A DNA stretch of 6,254 nt, from assembly GCA_963169475.1 (NCBI GenBank), contig CAUJFT010000079.1, positions 1 to 6,254 of the forward strand. The letters are read 5' to 3'. Numbering within the stretch: position 1 is the stretch's first letter; the number at the start of each line of letters is the position of its first letter. Positions 1-5,691 of this stretch are shown piece after piece. Under the pieces are notes generated by a model. That model ran no database searches, was not told the origin of the DNA, and saw only the letters and a program-made list of their open reading frames with translations. Source of the stretch: Bacteroidota bacterium (lineage in GTDB: Bacteria > Bacteroidota > Bacteroidia > J057). A program made the translations under genes and the position numbers.

Positions 1-63
1 TTTCGTCAAGTGCTTTATCTTTTTCGTCGAGTGCTTTCATTGCTTTTTTGAGTTCTTTATCCT
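1..63 (-). repeat. 21-base in-frame repeats coding heptads of the nuclease tail
   Basis: The block tttcgtcaagtgcttt at 1-16 recurs as tttcgtcgagtgcttt at 22-37 (one mismatch) and in decayed form at 43-58. The period is 21 bases, or seven codons, and each unit encodes a charged heptad such as ALDEKDK. The array continues to the window edge, so its copy number cannot be read here. Such arrays commonly change length by slippage or recombination in this family. Confidence 0.75.
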
Positions 64-847
64 TGTCTTCAAACATAGCAGTTATGGTTCTCCATGCTTC
101 TTGTTCGTCTTCTATCTGTTTGCGTTCTTCGGGGTTTGTGCCGGAGTAGTGGAGAATGTCTGTGAGTATTCTTACTTCTTCGTTGTCGGTAGGGTGAGAG
201 AATTGTTTGATGATTTTCTTTTCGTCAATGAAGTGGTTTTGTTCAAAAACGCTAAGCAGCTTGTCTAAACGGGTCTGGTAGCGGTTGGTGATTCTGTCCA
301 CTTGAACGATAAAACTATCGTGTGTGAGTTTTTCTACAAAGTCCGATTTTTTTTCGATAATCGTCTGATTGACTAGGTCTCTGTAGTTCCTTTCGACTTT
401 GATACAAGCACTTTCTATTTCGGGCAGGGTGAACCCCAAAATATAGATTGTGGTGATAGGTAGTGCGTGGTTTTCGTGGTTTACCTTGTCTTCTTTTTTG
501 TATTGCTCTCCAAGGTAACGCCTGAAACGCATGAGGTCTATTGAGTTTTTGGCTTTTTGTATTTCTATGAGGATTTTCTTGTGTTCTCCGGTTTCTGTTT
601 TGATGGTTGCAATGAAGTCAAGCCTGAAAATATTGATTGATAGGCGTTCTTGAATCCTCTCCTTGATGTACCTCTGTACTTCGGGGTCGTCTTGGTTAAG
701 CTCCTTGATAAAGGTAAATTCTTGCGGTTTTACCTCTATGTTTTCTATATTTTGCTCCAAAAGCGTACTGATGAAAAACTTGGCAACGCGCTCATTTTCC
801 ATCATTCGCTTGAAAACCGTGTCGTATATGGGGTTTGCTATTATCAT
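1..847 (-). CDS. Rpn-type PD-(D/E)XK nuclease (PDDEXK_2 family), 3' end outside window
   Basis: The reading frame runs open from an ATG at 847 to the window edge: 282 codons with no stop, so the C-terminus is missing. It begins MIIANPIYDTVFKRMMENE, the usual opening of Bacteroidota Rpn/PDDEXK_2 proteins. The nuclease core is visible as Asp77 in FRLDFIA, followed by Glu95 and Gln97 in ILIEIQKAK, the D...ExQ variant typical of this family. From about residue 255 the chain becomes a highly charged heptad tail (KDKELKKAMKALDEKDKALDE region), predicted coiled coil. Family members are annotated as recombination-promoting nucleases or 'PD-(D/E)XK nuclease family transposase', and they are often multicopy and variable in tail length. 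The E. coli Rpn proteins are DNA endonucleases; the role here is inferred. The start fits a -7 element about 24 bases upstream. It is a separate unit from the genes to its right, which end in a terminator at 934-969. Confidence 0.88.
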   Translation of the reverse strand, partial: MIIANPIYDTVFKRMMENERVAKFFISTLLEQNIENIEVKPQEFTFIKELNQDDPEVQRYIKERIQERLSINIFRLDFIATIKTETGEHKKILIEIQKAKNSIDLMRFRRYLGEQYKKEDKVNHENHALPITTIYILGFTLPEIESACIKVERNYRDLVNQTIIEKKSDFVEKLTHDSFIVQVDRITNRYQTRLDKLLSVFEQNHFIDEKKIIKQFSHPTDNEEVRILTDILHYSGTNPEERKQIEDEQEAWRTITAMFEDKDKELKKAMKALDEKDKALDE

Positions 848-870
848 TGTGAGGGCTATTTTTCGGACCG

Positions 871-878
871 CAAATTTA
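871..878 (-). promoter_or_regulatory. Bacteroidota -7 element of the nuclease gene
   Basis: On the minus strand this reads TAAATTTG followed by CGG, a full match to the TAnnTTTG -7 consensus of the Bacteroidota primary sigma factor. No clear TTG -33 element lies 19 bases upstream. It would place the transcript start near 865, giving a leader of under 20 bases and supporting the ATG at 847. Confidence 0.6.
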
Positions 879-933
879 CAAAAACTTCTGAAGGTTTGCT
901 GCTTAAATTCTAAAAATCTTTATTATATCATCT

Positions 934-969
934 AAAAATGGGATAGGTCTTATTAAGACTATATCCCAT
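934..969 (-). terminator. Intrinsic terminator after the 510-residue protein gene
   Basis: On the minus strand an 8-bp stem (ATGGGATA with TATCCCAT) encloses a second 5-bp stem (GTCTT with AAGAC, loop of three bases) and is followed by TTTTT (934-938). It lies 27 bases beyond the stop codon of the 996-2528 gene. The plus strand lacks a T-run after the hairpin, so it acts on minus-strand transcripts. It separates this gene pair from the nuclease gene. Confidence 0.85.
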
Positions 970-995
970 ACGCAGAATACTTTGTAGATAACAAA

Positions 996-2528
996 TTATA
1001 TCCCAAGTATTGCTTTCACATCGTTTAGGCTATTAGCTTTCATTTTTGTAGGAGCAAACACAAAATTATATGCTGGTTCAACTAATCTTTTGATTGAATC
1101 TATTGGGATTTTCCGATACCTATTTCCATTAAAGTAACCTATGCTTTGGTCGGGCAATACTGTGATAATTCTTGCACTTTTGCCGGGGAGTAGAGCTACA
1201 CTTTCCCAATCTGTTCGGGGCAACTTAATGATTGTTCGATTATCATCGGGAATATAGTAAACCATTTCCGGTTTGAATCCCGTTGCCATGTTAGGAGGGA
1301 ATTGAAAATCAGCTTTTACAATTAATGCGCCATCTTCCTTCAGGATTTTATCAAAATTATGTATTCCCATCTGCATGATTTCCATGCTTCTTAGAATTTT
1401 TCCCTCATTTTGTATCCTTATCTCTTCATTTCGTATATTTGCCATTGCCTCCTCGTAATTATTTTTCCAGAACTCAGGAGGATAAACAAATAGACTTTTT
1501 AGAGGCATAACCGCTTCTGCATACACATCGAAGTCCCTTTCCTTGGAGGTCATAGTGAGGTGATATACCGATTTTTCATGGGTAGGTTTTACCCTTACTA
1601 CGACGGAACTTTCCGAAGTCCATTCTGGTATTCTTACGCCTTCGTGATACTTCCAAAGCATCATAGGTGCAGGATAGGGTGTACCTTCAAAGTTCACAAT
1701 ATCTCCGCTCCATATATCATACCACTGAAATCCGTAGTCTTTCGCTTTTTGTCCTACAGCTGGATTCTTCCCCCTTTTATTTAATTCTTCGCTGTTATCA
1801 GCAAACATTACATCTACAATTGCATTATAATTCATTACAAAATATTCATCTCCAAGTGGGATTTTTATCATTTCGTCTTTAAGGACTTCTTTTGTATTAA
1901 GGATTTGAGCAAGTTCAGGGTCTGGGCGGAGTGTTTCATTTCCCGTATATATCCACCCTTTTGTATTTTCCGCAAAATAATAGGTTCCAAAGTTTCTGCC
2001 TTTTGTTTTGGAGTCCATTGTAATTGTTATTTTTTTTCCATTGGAGAGCAAAAGGATACCTTCTTTATTTTCTGCGCGAATATCAAACATGCCTGCCGTA
2101 GTAAGGTGTCCAATTTTGTTATTATGAAGAATTTCCATAGGAATTCCGGCAACAAAGATTTCCGCAGCATTGTGAAATTCTCTATATCGAATTGTAGCAC
2201 TTCCTTTGGATTGTTCTCCTCGCGTATTTACAAAGGAATTTGCAGGTATCCTGATTTCAGTACCGGAAGGTAGGTGCAGTAGATTTGCTCTATTGAGGTT
2301 GATTTTAAATGTTTGGTAAGGAATTTCTAATCCCTTTATCGGAGGTTGAATACTCGAAATCGTATTACCAACATAAATTGTGTCAGGAGGAGAAGTAACC
2401 ATGCTATCTACTTGGGAGAGCGGGGTCGGTTCATGGATTAACTTTTGGGGTATTGGTTTTTGGAGAAAAACTATTCCTGCTCCAGCTACTATCAAAGCCG
2501 CCAATAATAAATAAAATCCTTTTTTCAT
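996..2528 (-). CDS. Exported or membrane-anchored protein of unknown function, 510 residues
   Basis: The gene is a complete frame from ATG (2528) to TAA (996-998). Residues 1-22 (MKKGFYLLLAALIVAGAGIV and on) are a basic start plus a hydrophobic segment: a Sec signal or an N-terminal membrane anchor. There is no lipobox cysteine, so it is not a lipoprotein. A low-complexity Pro/Ser/Thr linker covers roughly 25-65. A conserved-looking beta-rich block follows: GTEIRIPANSFV (89-100), YREFHNAAEIFVAGIPMEI (115-133) and AGMFDIRA (145-152). I recognise this pattern from other exported Bacteroidota proteins of unknown function, but no enzyme motif is visible. The rest is mixed beta-rich sequence with one charged helical stretch near 355-385. 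It lies 75 bases downstream of the lysozyme-like gene on the same strand, so the two probably work together at the cell envelope. That pairing is inference. Confidence 0.85.
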   Translation of the reverse strand: MKKGFYLLLAALIVAGAGIVFLQKPIPQKLIHEPTPLSQVDSMVTSPPDTIYVGNTISSIQPPIKGLEIPYQTFKINLNRANLLHLPSGTEIRIPANSFVNTRGEQSKGSATIRYREFHNAAEIFVAGIPMEILHNNKIGHLTTAGMFDIRAENKEGILLLSNGKKITITMDSKTKGRNFGTYYFAENTKGWIYTGNETLRPDPELAQILNTKEVLKDEMIKIPLGDEYFVMNYNAIVDVMFADNSEELNKRGKNPAVGQKAKDYGFQWYDIWSGDIVNFEGTPYPAPMMLWKYHEGVRIPEWTSESSVVVRVKPTHEKSVYHLTMTSKERDFDVYAEAVMPLKSLFVYPPEFWKNNYEEAMANIRNEEIRIQNEGKILRSMEIMQMGIHNFDKILKEDGALIVKADFQFPPNMATGFKPEMVYYIPDDNRTIIKLPRTDWESVALLPGKSARIITVLPDQSIGYFNGNRYRKIPIDSIKRLVEPAYNFVFAPTKMKANSLNDVKAILGI

Positions 2529-2550
2529 AACAATATATTTTAAGTGTGAA

Positions 2551-2575
2551 AAATAAAAAGAGATGAAGCCTCTTT
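2551..2575 (-). terminator. Weak hairpin plus U-rich tract between the two envelope genes
   Basis: On the minus strand AAAGAG (from 2575) pairs with CTCTTT (ending at 2557) across a 7-base loop, followed by TTATTTTT. The stem is only six pairs and the U-tract is interrupted. It may let part of the transcripts continue from the 230-residue gene into the 510-residue gene, or act as a 3' end stabiliser. Alternatively it is chance in AT-rich spacer. Confidence 0.35.
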
Positions 2576-2603
2576 AAACTTTAAGCAGTAACTCCTTGCT
2601 TAC

Positions 2604-3296
2604 TTAGTTTTGAGAAGTTAAATTCGTATAAAAATCAGCAGCTATATCCGCATATTTATATTGGAAGGAGGCTGGTATTTTTGACCCGTAAGGGAATGTA
2701 GCTTTGTCCGCCTGCTTAAATATGTCTTCCTCTGCTCTATTCCAACCACTATTATAGGCAGTGGCATAAAATTTCACTTTTTCTATAGGTTCTTTTTTGC
2801 TTATATTTGGGAACTTCTGACCTAAAATATCTGTAAATGCGCATAAATAAACCCATTGTATGGAAAAATCATTGAGATTGGCTAATCGTTTCTTGCGTTC
2901 AGCAGAAGATTCAGGTTCGGATGGGATAAGTAACGAGTATTTGGCTTTAAGGTTAGCGTCTTTTAAAATCTCATTTTCAAGATCTTCTGCAAAAGAAGGC
3001 TTCATCTGACAAAATCCTATAGAAAAGTCCGAAATCGAACTTCCATAATTAACGTATGCGACTTCTAAGGCTTCCGTCTCAATAAAGTTCATAAATGAAG
3101 AATATCTAATCCACTCCGGAAAAACAATAGCTGTTAGTAAATTATTGTCTTGCTCAAAGGACAATGCCAATTGCTTGCACTGTACTTGATTTTTGTTATA
3201 CAACAAACAAGCTTGTCTATAGTCTTCCCCAAAAACAGAAGCATATTGTGGGGGCAGACTAAAGGTAAGTAATGCTAAAAGTGCAGCTATTTTCAT
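2604..3296 (-). CDS. Secreted lysozyme-fold protein, lytic transglycosylase (SLT)-like
   Basis: The gene encodes 230 residues, from ATG at 3296 to TAA at 2604-2606. Residues 1-19 form a signal peptide (MKIAALLALLTFSLPPQYA), so the protein is exported to the periplasm or outside. The mature part has the SLT/lysozyme layout in order: a candidate catalytic Glu61 in VFPEWIRYS, then SIGFCQMKPSF (92-102), which matches the G-x-(M/x)-Q-x-x-P motif of lytic transglycosylases, then YNSG (181-184), which matches the family's YNAG. Glu73, Glu75 and Glu78 are other acidic candidates. Such enzymes cleave the peptidoglycan glycan strand. The motifs are divergent, so activity is inferred rather than shown. 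Four cysteines (30, 40, 96, 152) could form disulfides after export. It is the first gene of a likely two-gene unit with the 510-residue exported protein. It could alternatively be a non-catalytic lysozyme-fold binding protein. Confidence 0.78.
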   Translation of the reverse strand: MKIAALLALLTFSLPPQYASVFGEDYRQACLLYNKNQVQCKQLALSFEQDNNLLTAIVFPEWIRYSSFMNFIETEALEVAYVNYGSSISDFSIGFCQMKPSFAEDLENEILKDANLKAKYSLLIPSEPESSAERKKRLANLNDFSIQWVYLCAFTDILGQKFPNISKKEPIEKVKFYATAYNSGWNRAEEDIFKQADKATFPYGSKIPASFQYKYADIAADFYTNLTSQN

Positions 3297-3329
3297 CTTA
3301 CTTTTTTAGAGTATAATGAAAGTCCAAAT

Positions 3330-3337
3330 AAAAGATA
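3330..3337 (-). promoter_or_regulatory. Candidate -7 element of the lysozyme-like gene
   Basis: On the minus strand this reads TATCTTTT, seven of eight positions of TAnnTTTG, 33 bases before the ATG. A second equally good copy, TATCTTTA, sits at 3372-3379. No convincing -33 TTG is present at the ideal spacing for either, so I cannot choose between them. Confidence 0.35.
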
Positions 3338-3413
3338 CAAGGTAAAATAATCGGGAAAGAAAAATTTTGGGTAAAGATACAACAACTATAATTGTGTAGG
3401 TTACGAACGGACA

Positions 3414-3443
3414 TTCCGAGTAGTCTCACCAATACTACGGGAA
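3414..3443. repeat. Hairpin-forming inverted repeat at the edge of the 3400-3630 block
   Basis: TTCC (3414-3417) pairs with GGAA (3440-3443), and GTAGT (3420-3424) pairs with ACTAC (3434-3438), giving nine pairs around a 9-base loop with a small GA/G internal bulge. There is no U-tract on either side, so it is not an intrinsic terminator. Its role is unknown. Confidence 0.5.
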
Positions 3444-3635
3444 AGATAAGGTAAAATCAGGTGCTGAAACCCAATTTCTACAAAAAATAGAGGAAAAGCC
3501 CAAGTAAAATCCTTAATTTTTTTTCCAAAAGTTCGGAAAAGACAAAGTTCTTCCAAAATAAAGGAAATAAGCAAGAGATTGTTCTTCTTACGGGCGAAAA
3601 CTCCGTTATGTGAAGTTGACACGAGGTATCATACA

Positions 3636-3889
3636 TACTAGTGAGTAAAAAACCAAGAAAATAGTTGTCAGTTAAAACCTTAACTATTAATTGCCTAATC
3701 TTATTGTTCTCTATTTATTTTTAACTATTCACTGCTTAAATGATGTGTCGAACTAAAATCAATATCTATTGGAAAATATCAGAAAAAATAAAGCCTTTTA
3801 ATGCCCTTACATTATACTATCTAAATCAAGTGGAGTTAGGGGGTCAAAACAAATATTAGTTTCCTTCATCAGTACGAGTGGGTAAAAAA
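3636..3889 (+). repeat. Pair of 17-base direct repeats, 237 bases apart
   Basis: The first copy, tactagtgagtaaaaaa (3636-3652), recurs as tacgagtgggtaaaaaa (3873-3889) with 15 of 17 positions identical. Only the two copies are repeated; the sequence between them is different AT-rich spacer. They could be remnants of an insertion or shared ends of a dispersed repeat. Confidence 0.45.
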
Positions 3890-3980
3890 TGAATATAATA
3901 TTCTTTATGCAAATATTTGATAATCAATAATTTTATTCAATTTTATTTTCTTGTTTTTTTACCGATAAGTATGTATAACA

Positions 3981-4026
3981 AAAAAGCAAAAAAACCAACA
4001 GAACTGCTTTGATTTTTTTGCTTTTT
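3981..4026 (-). terminator. gltA: Intrinsic terminator of gltA
   Basis: On the minus strand an 18-pair stem runs from A5-GC-A7-TCAA to TTGG-T7-GC-T5 around a 10-base loop, ending in a T-run, 20 bases past the gltA stop. One pair is G-U on the minus-strand RNA but would be a C-A mismatch on the plus-strand RNA, so it is best suited to minus-strand transcription. The stem is almost all A-U with a single GC step. Confidence 0.85.
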
Positions 4027-4046
4027 ACTATGAATAGATATTGGTA

Positions 4047-5318
4047 TTATCTACCTCTATAGGTTACGTACTTACGTTTTTTAGCTCCTGTATAAATCTG
4101 ACGTGGGCGACCGATAGGCTCTTTGGAAGCACGAAGCTCTCTCCATTGAGAAACCCAGCCCGGCATACGTCCAAAAGAGAACATTACAGTAAACATATCT
4201 ACGGGAATCCCCAATGCGCGATAAATAATACCGGAATAGAAATCCACATTCGGGAACAATTTTCTGTCCACAAAATAGCTATCTTCAAGGGCAGTTTTTT
4301 CTAGAGATTTTGCAATATCCAAAACGGGGTCACTAATATTAAGGTCTTTCAAAACCACATCAGCAAAGCGTTTAATGATTTTCGCACGGGGGTCAAAGTT
4401 TTTATAAACCCTATGTCCAAATCCCATCAACCTTACATTGGAAGATTTGTCTTTCACCATAGCGATATGCTCTTCTGGAGTTCTACCTAAGGTTTTGATT
4501 TCTTCTAGCATTTCTATTACCTCCTGATTTGCCCCTCCATGAAGCGGTCCCCAAAGGGCGTTATTTCCACCGGCTACACTTGCAAAAAGGTTTGAGCCAG
4601 AAGATCCGATGATGCGCACTGTAGAAGTAGAGCAATTCTGCTCGTGGTCAGCGTGGAGTATAAGGAGAGTGTGCATAGCCTTTGCGATAGTTTTATTTAC
4701 CTTTCCTGTCATCATATAAATAAAGTTTTCGCAATAGTCTGCTTTTTTACGCGGTTTCAAAAAAGAAAGCCCTGCTTTTTTGCGGTAAATATAAGCAACC
4801 ATAGCCGGCATATGTCCAAGTACCCTATAAACATTCTCCCAATGCGTAGCCTCACTAGCACTTGGCTCTAAATCATTGGGGTAGCAACCACAAAGGGTAT
4901 TCAGCATTACGCTAAGAATTCCCATAGGGTGCATATCCTTAGGCAGCGATTTCAATACCGCCACCACTTCTGTGGGAAGCTCATAGTACCGTTGAACATT
5001 TGCCTCAAACTCATCAAATTGAGATTTAGTGGGCAGCTCTCCGTGTAATAAAAGATAGCAGACTTCAAGAAAATTCGATTTCTCGGCTAACTGATCAATC
5101 GGGTATCCGCAGTATTCTAGGATACCCTTATCGCCATCTAGAAAAGTAATAGCACTCTTAGTTGCTCCGGTATTCTTATAGCCGATGTCAAAAGTTACAT
5201 ATCCTGTTTGGGCTAAAAGTTTGGAAATATCAATTCCCTTTTCATCATAAGTACCGACAGTAACCGGATACTCAAAAGACTTACCTCCAATTTTAATTTC
5301 AACAATTTCAGTAGCCAT
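4047..5318 (-). CDS. gltA: Citrate synthase
   Basis: The gene encodes 423 residues from ATG (5318) to TAA (4047-4049), the usual length of type II bacterial citrate synthases (E. coli GltA has 427). It condenses acetyl-CoA with oxaloacetate to citrate, the cytosolic entry step of the TCA cycle. The three catalytic residues are all in place: His260 in ALWGPLHGGANQEV, His302 in the signature GFGHRVYKNFDPRAK (299-313), and Asp359 in FPNVDFYSG. The LHADHEQN block (221-228) of the oxaloacetate site is also intact. The first 60 residues form the small beta-rich N-terminal domain seen in hexameric type II enzymes. The gene stands alone, with a strong terminator 20 bases downstream. Its only good -7 element is 170 bases upstream, so the mRNA should carry a long leader. 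That leader contains a terminator-like hairpin and a short ORF (described separately), which suggests control by premature termination. Confidence 0.97.
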   Translation of the reverse strand: MATEIVEIKIGGKSFEYPVTVGTYDEKGIDISKLLAQTGYVTFDIGYKNTGATKSAITFLDGDKGILEYCGYPIDQLAEKSNFLEVCYLLLHGELPTKSQFDEFEANVQRYYELPTEVVAVLKSLPKDMHPMGILSVMLNTLCGCYPNDLEPSASEATHWENVYRVLGHMPAMVAYIYRKKAGLSFLKPRKKADYCENFIYMMTGKVNKTIAKAMHTLLILHADHEQNCSTSTVRIIGSSGSNLFASVAGGNNALWGPLHGGANQEVIEMLEEIKTLGRTPEEHIAMVKDKSSNVRLMGFGHRVYKNFDPRAKIIKRFADVVLKDLNISDPVLDIAKSLEKTALEDSYFVDRKLFPNVDFYSGIIYRALGIPVDMFTVMFSFGRMPGWVSQWRELRASKEPIGRPRQIYTGAKKRKYVTYRGR

Positions 5319-5383
5319 ATTTGTGTAGATAAAATTTATGTATATGATAAAATATGTTAATCTAATTTTTGCGTACAGAAAAC

Positions 5384-5418
5384 AAAAAAAAACCTCAGCG
5401 GCTTTACGACCGGAGAGG
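5384..5418 (-). terminator. Terminator-like hairpin in the gltA leader (candidate attenuator)
   Basis: On the minus strand CCTC, a TC/CT internal loop and CGG pair with CCG and GAGG around the loop TCGTAAAG, followed directly by nine T residues (5384-5392). It lies between the -7 element at 5487-5494 and the gltA start at 5318, so gltA transcripts must read through it. There is no complete protein gene to its right on this strand that would need a terminator. It is either an attenuator or the end of a small RNA of roughly 90 bases. Confidence 0.65.
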
Positions 5419-5450
5419 AATGTCTGATTGATTATTTAGACTAAAAGCCG
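5399..5450 (-). promoter_or_regulatory. Candidate antiterminator pairing in the gltA leader
   Basis: On the minus-strand RNA CGGCTTT (5450-5444) can pair perfectly with AAAGCCG (5405-5399). The second arm includes the CCG that forms part of the 3' arm of the terminator hairpin, so the two structures exclude each other. A 4-bp stem (GTCT with AGAC, 5441-5422) nests inside. Seven perfect pairs make this comparable in strength to the terminator stem. Confidence 0.45.
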
Positions 5451-5466
5451 TAAAATCCAAGTACAT
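5404..5466 (-). CDS. Candidate 20-residue leader peptide upstream of gltA
   Basis: The frame runs from an ATG at 5466, 16 or so bases after the predicted transcript start and behind an A-rich stretch (AAAACAAATAGAAT) of the kind Bacteroidota use instead of a Shine-Dalgarno. The peptide begins MYLDFTAF, includes SLNNQSD in its middle and ends PLRS. Its TAA (5404-5406) falls in the loop of the terminator-like hairpin, so a ribosome finishing translation would cover the 5' arm and prevent termination, as in pyrBI-type coupling. A frame this short could be chance, and there is no long run of one amino acid. Confidence 0.35.
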   Translation of the reverse strand: MYLDFTAFSLNNQSDIPLRS

Positions 5467-5486
5467 ATTCTATTTGTTTTCGGGGA

Positions 5487-5494
5487 CAAATATA
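5487..5494 (-). promoter_or_regulatory. Bacteroidota -7 element for the gltA transcript
   Basis: On the minus strand this reads TATATTTG, a full match to TAnnTTTG. The expected start is near 5482, giving a leader of about 165 bases before gltA. No TTG occurs at the usual -33 spacing; that position is occupied by the AT-rich palindrome at 5498-5549. No other full -7 match occurs between here and the gltA ATG. Confidence 0.55.
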
Positions 5495-5497
5495 AGA

Positions 5498-5549
5498 ACT
5501 TAGTTTTATATTAAAAAATATTAAGAAAGTTTTTTAATATTTACTAAGT
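5498..5549. repeat. 52-base palindrome over the -33 region of the gltA promoter
   Basis: ACTTAGT (5498-5504) pairs with ACTAAGT (5543-5549), and ATATTAAAAAA (5508-5518) pairs with TTTTTTAATAT (5530-5540). That gives 18 matched pairs around an 11-base centre, broken only by ttt against tt. It begins three bases upstream of the -7 element and lies between the two divergent promoters. It could be an operator for a dimeric regulator, a bendable A-tract activating site, or a cruciform. Confidence 0.6.
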
Positions 5550-5571
5550 ACCTCACGCAAAATAAAACCTG

Positions 5572-5601
5572 TTGCTAATCGGTTTATCTATTGCATCTTT
5601 G
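5572..5601 (+). promoter_or_regulatory. Bacteroidota promoter driving the rightward unit
   Basis: A -33 TTG (5572-5574) and a -7 CATCTTTG (5594-5601, seven of eight consensus positions) are separated by exactly 19 bases, the preferred spacing. The transcript would start near 5606, about 250 bases before the S9 peptidase ATG. An ATG sits at 5606 itself and opens a five-codon frame (MKRCR, stop at 5621-5623), which could be leaderless or meaningless. Confidence 0.5.
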
Positions 5602-5662
5602 CGGCATGAAACGATGTAGATGATTTATGGCGGCAATCGAACGAATGATATGGGATTTTGTA

Positions 5663-5691
5663 TATGGTAATCATAGCTATCATACTTTTTT
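5663..5691 (+). terminator. AU-rich hairpin with T6 in the rightward leader
   Basis: TATGGT (5663-5668) pairs with ATCATA (5679-5684), with one G-U pair and a 10-base loop, then C and six Ts (5686-5691). The stem is weak. It may be an inefficient terminator or chance. It shares base 5691 with the next hairpin, so the two could compete. Confidence 0.3.

Larger units (their letters stand above)
3297..4046. other. 750-base intergenic region without a convincing gene
   Basis: The region has two parts. About 3400-3630 has gene-like composition and some secondary structure but only a GTG-started 73-codon frame on the minus strand, which I do not accept as a gene. About 3640-3980 is strongly AT-rich with many stops in all frames. 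It holds short repeats (ttaactatt twice, a 17-base direct repeat) and an isolated G-rich patch near 3831-3844 (agtggagttaggggg). The right end is the gltA terminator. No tRNA, rRNA or CRISPR repeat is seen. Confidence 0.7.

Noticed and set aside
650..935. Plus-strand frames of 87 and 90 codons
   Set aside because: They lie antisense to the start of the well-supported Rpn-type nuclease gene and have no family features.
1560..2273. Three plus-strand frames of 71-122 codons
   Set aside because: They are antisense shadows of the 510-residue exported protein gene, with compositions rich in Phe, Ser, Cys and Tyr typical of reverse-frame reads.
3401..3622. 73-codon minus-strand frame with a GTG start
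   Set aside because: It has no promoter or A-rich ribosome site, no recognised motif, a GTG start, and sits in a block that looks like a repeat. It is better explained as chance or a dispersed element.
3640..3980. CRISPR array, tRNA or origin in the AT-rich spacer
   Set aside because: There are no regularly spaced repeats, no cloverleaf pairing and no iteron set beyond two short direct repeats. AT-richness alone is not evidence.
4041..4871. Plus-strand frames antisense to citrate synthase
   Set aside because: They are shadows of a gene with complete catalytic motifs.
5384..5450. Known riboswitch class in the gltA leader
   Set aside because: I could not match it to any aptamer I know. The region before the hairpin is only about 65 bases, small for most classes. 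An Rfam/Infernal scan would settle it.
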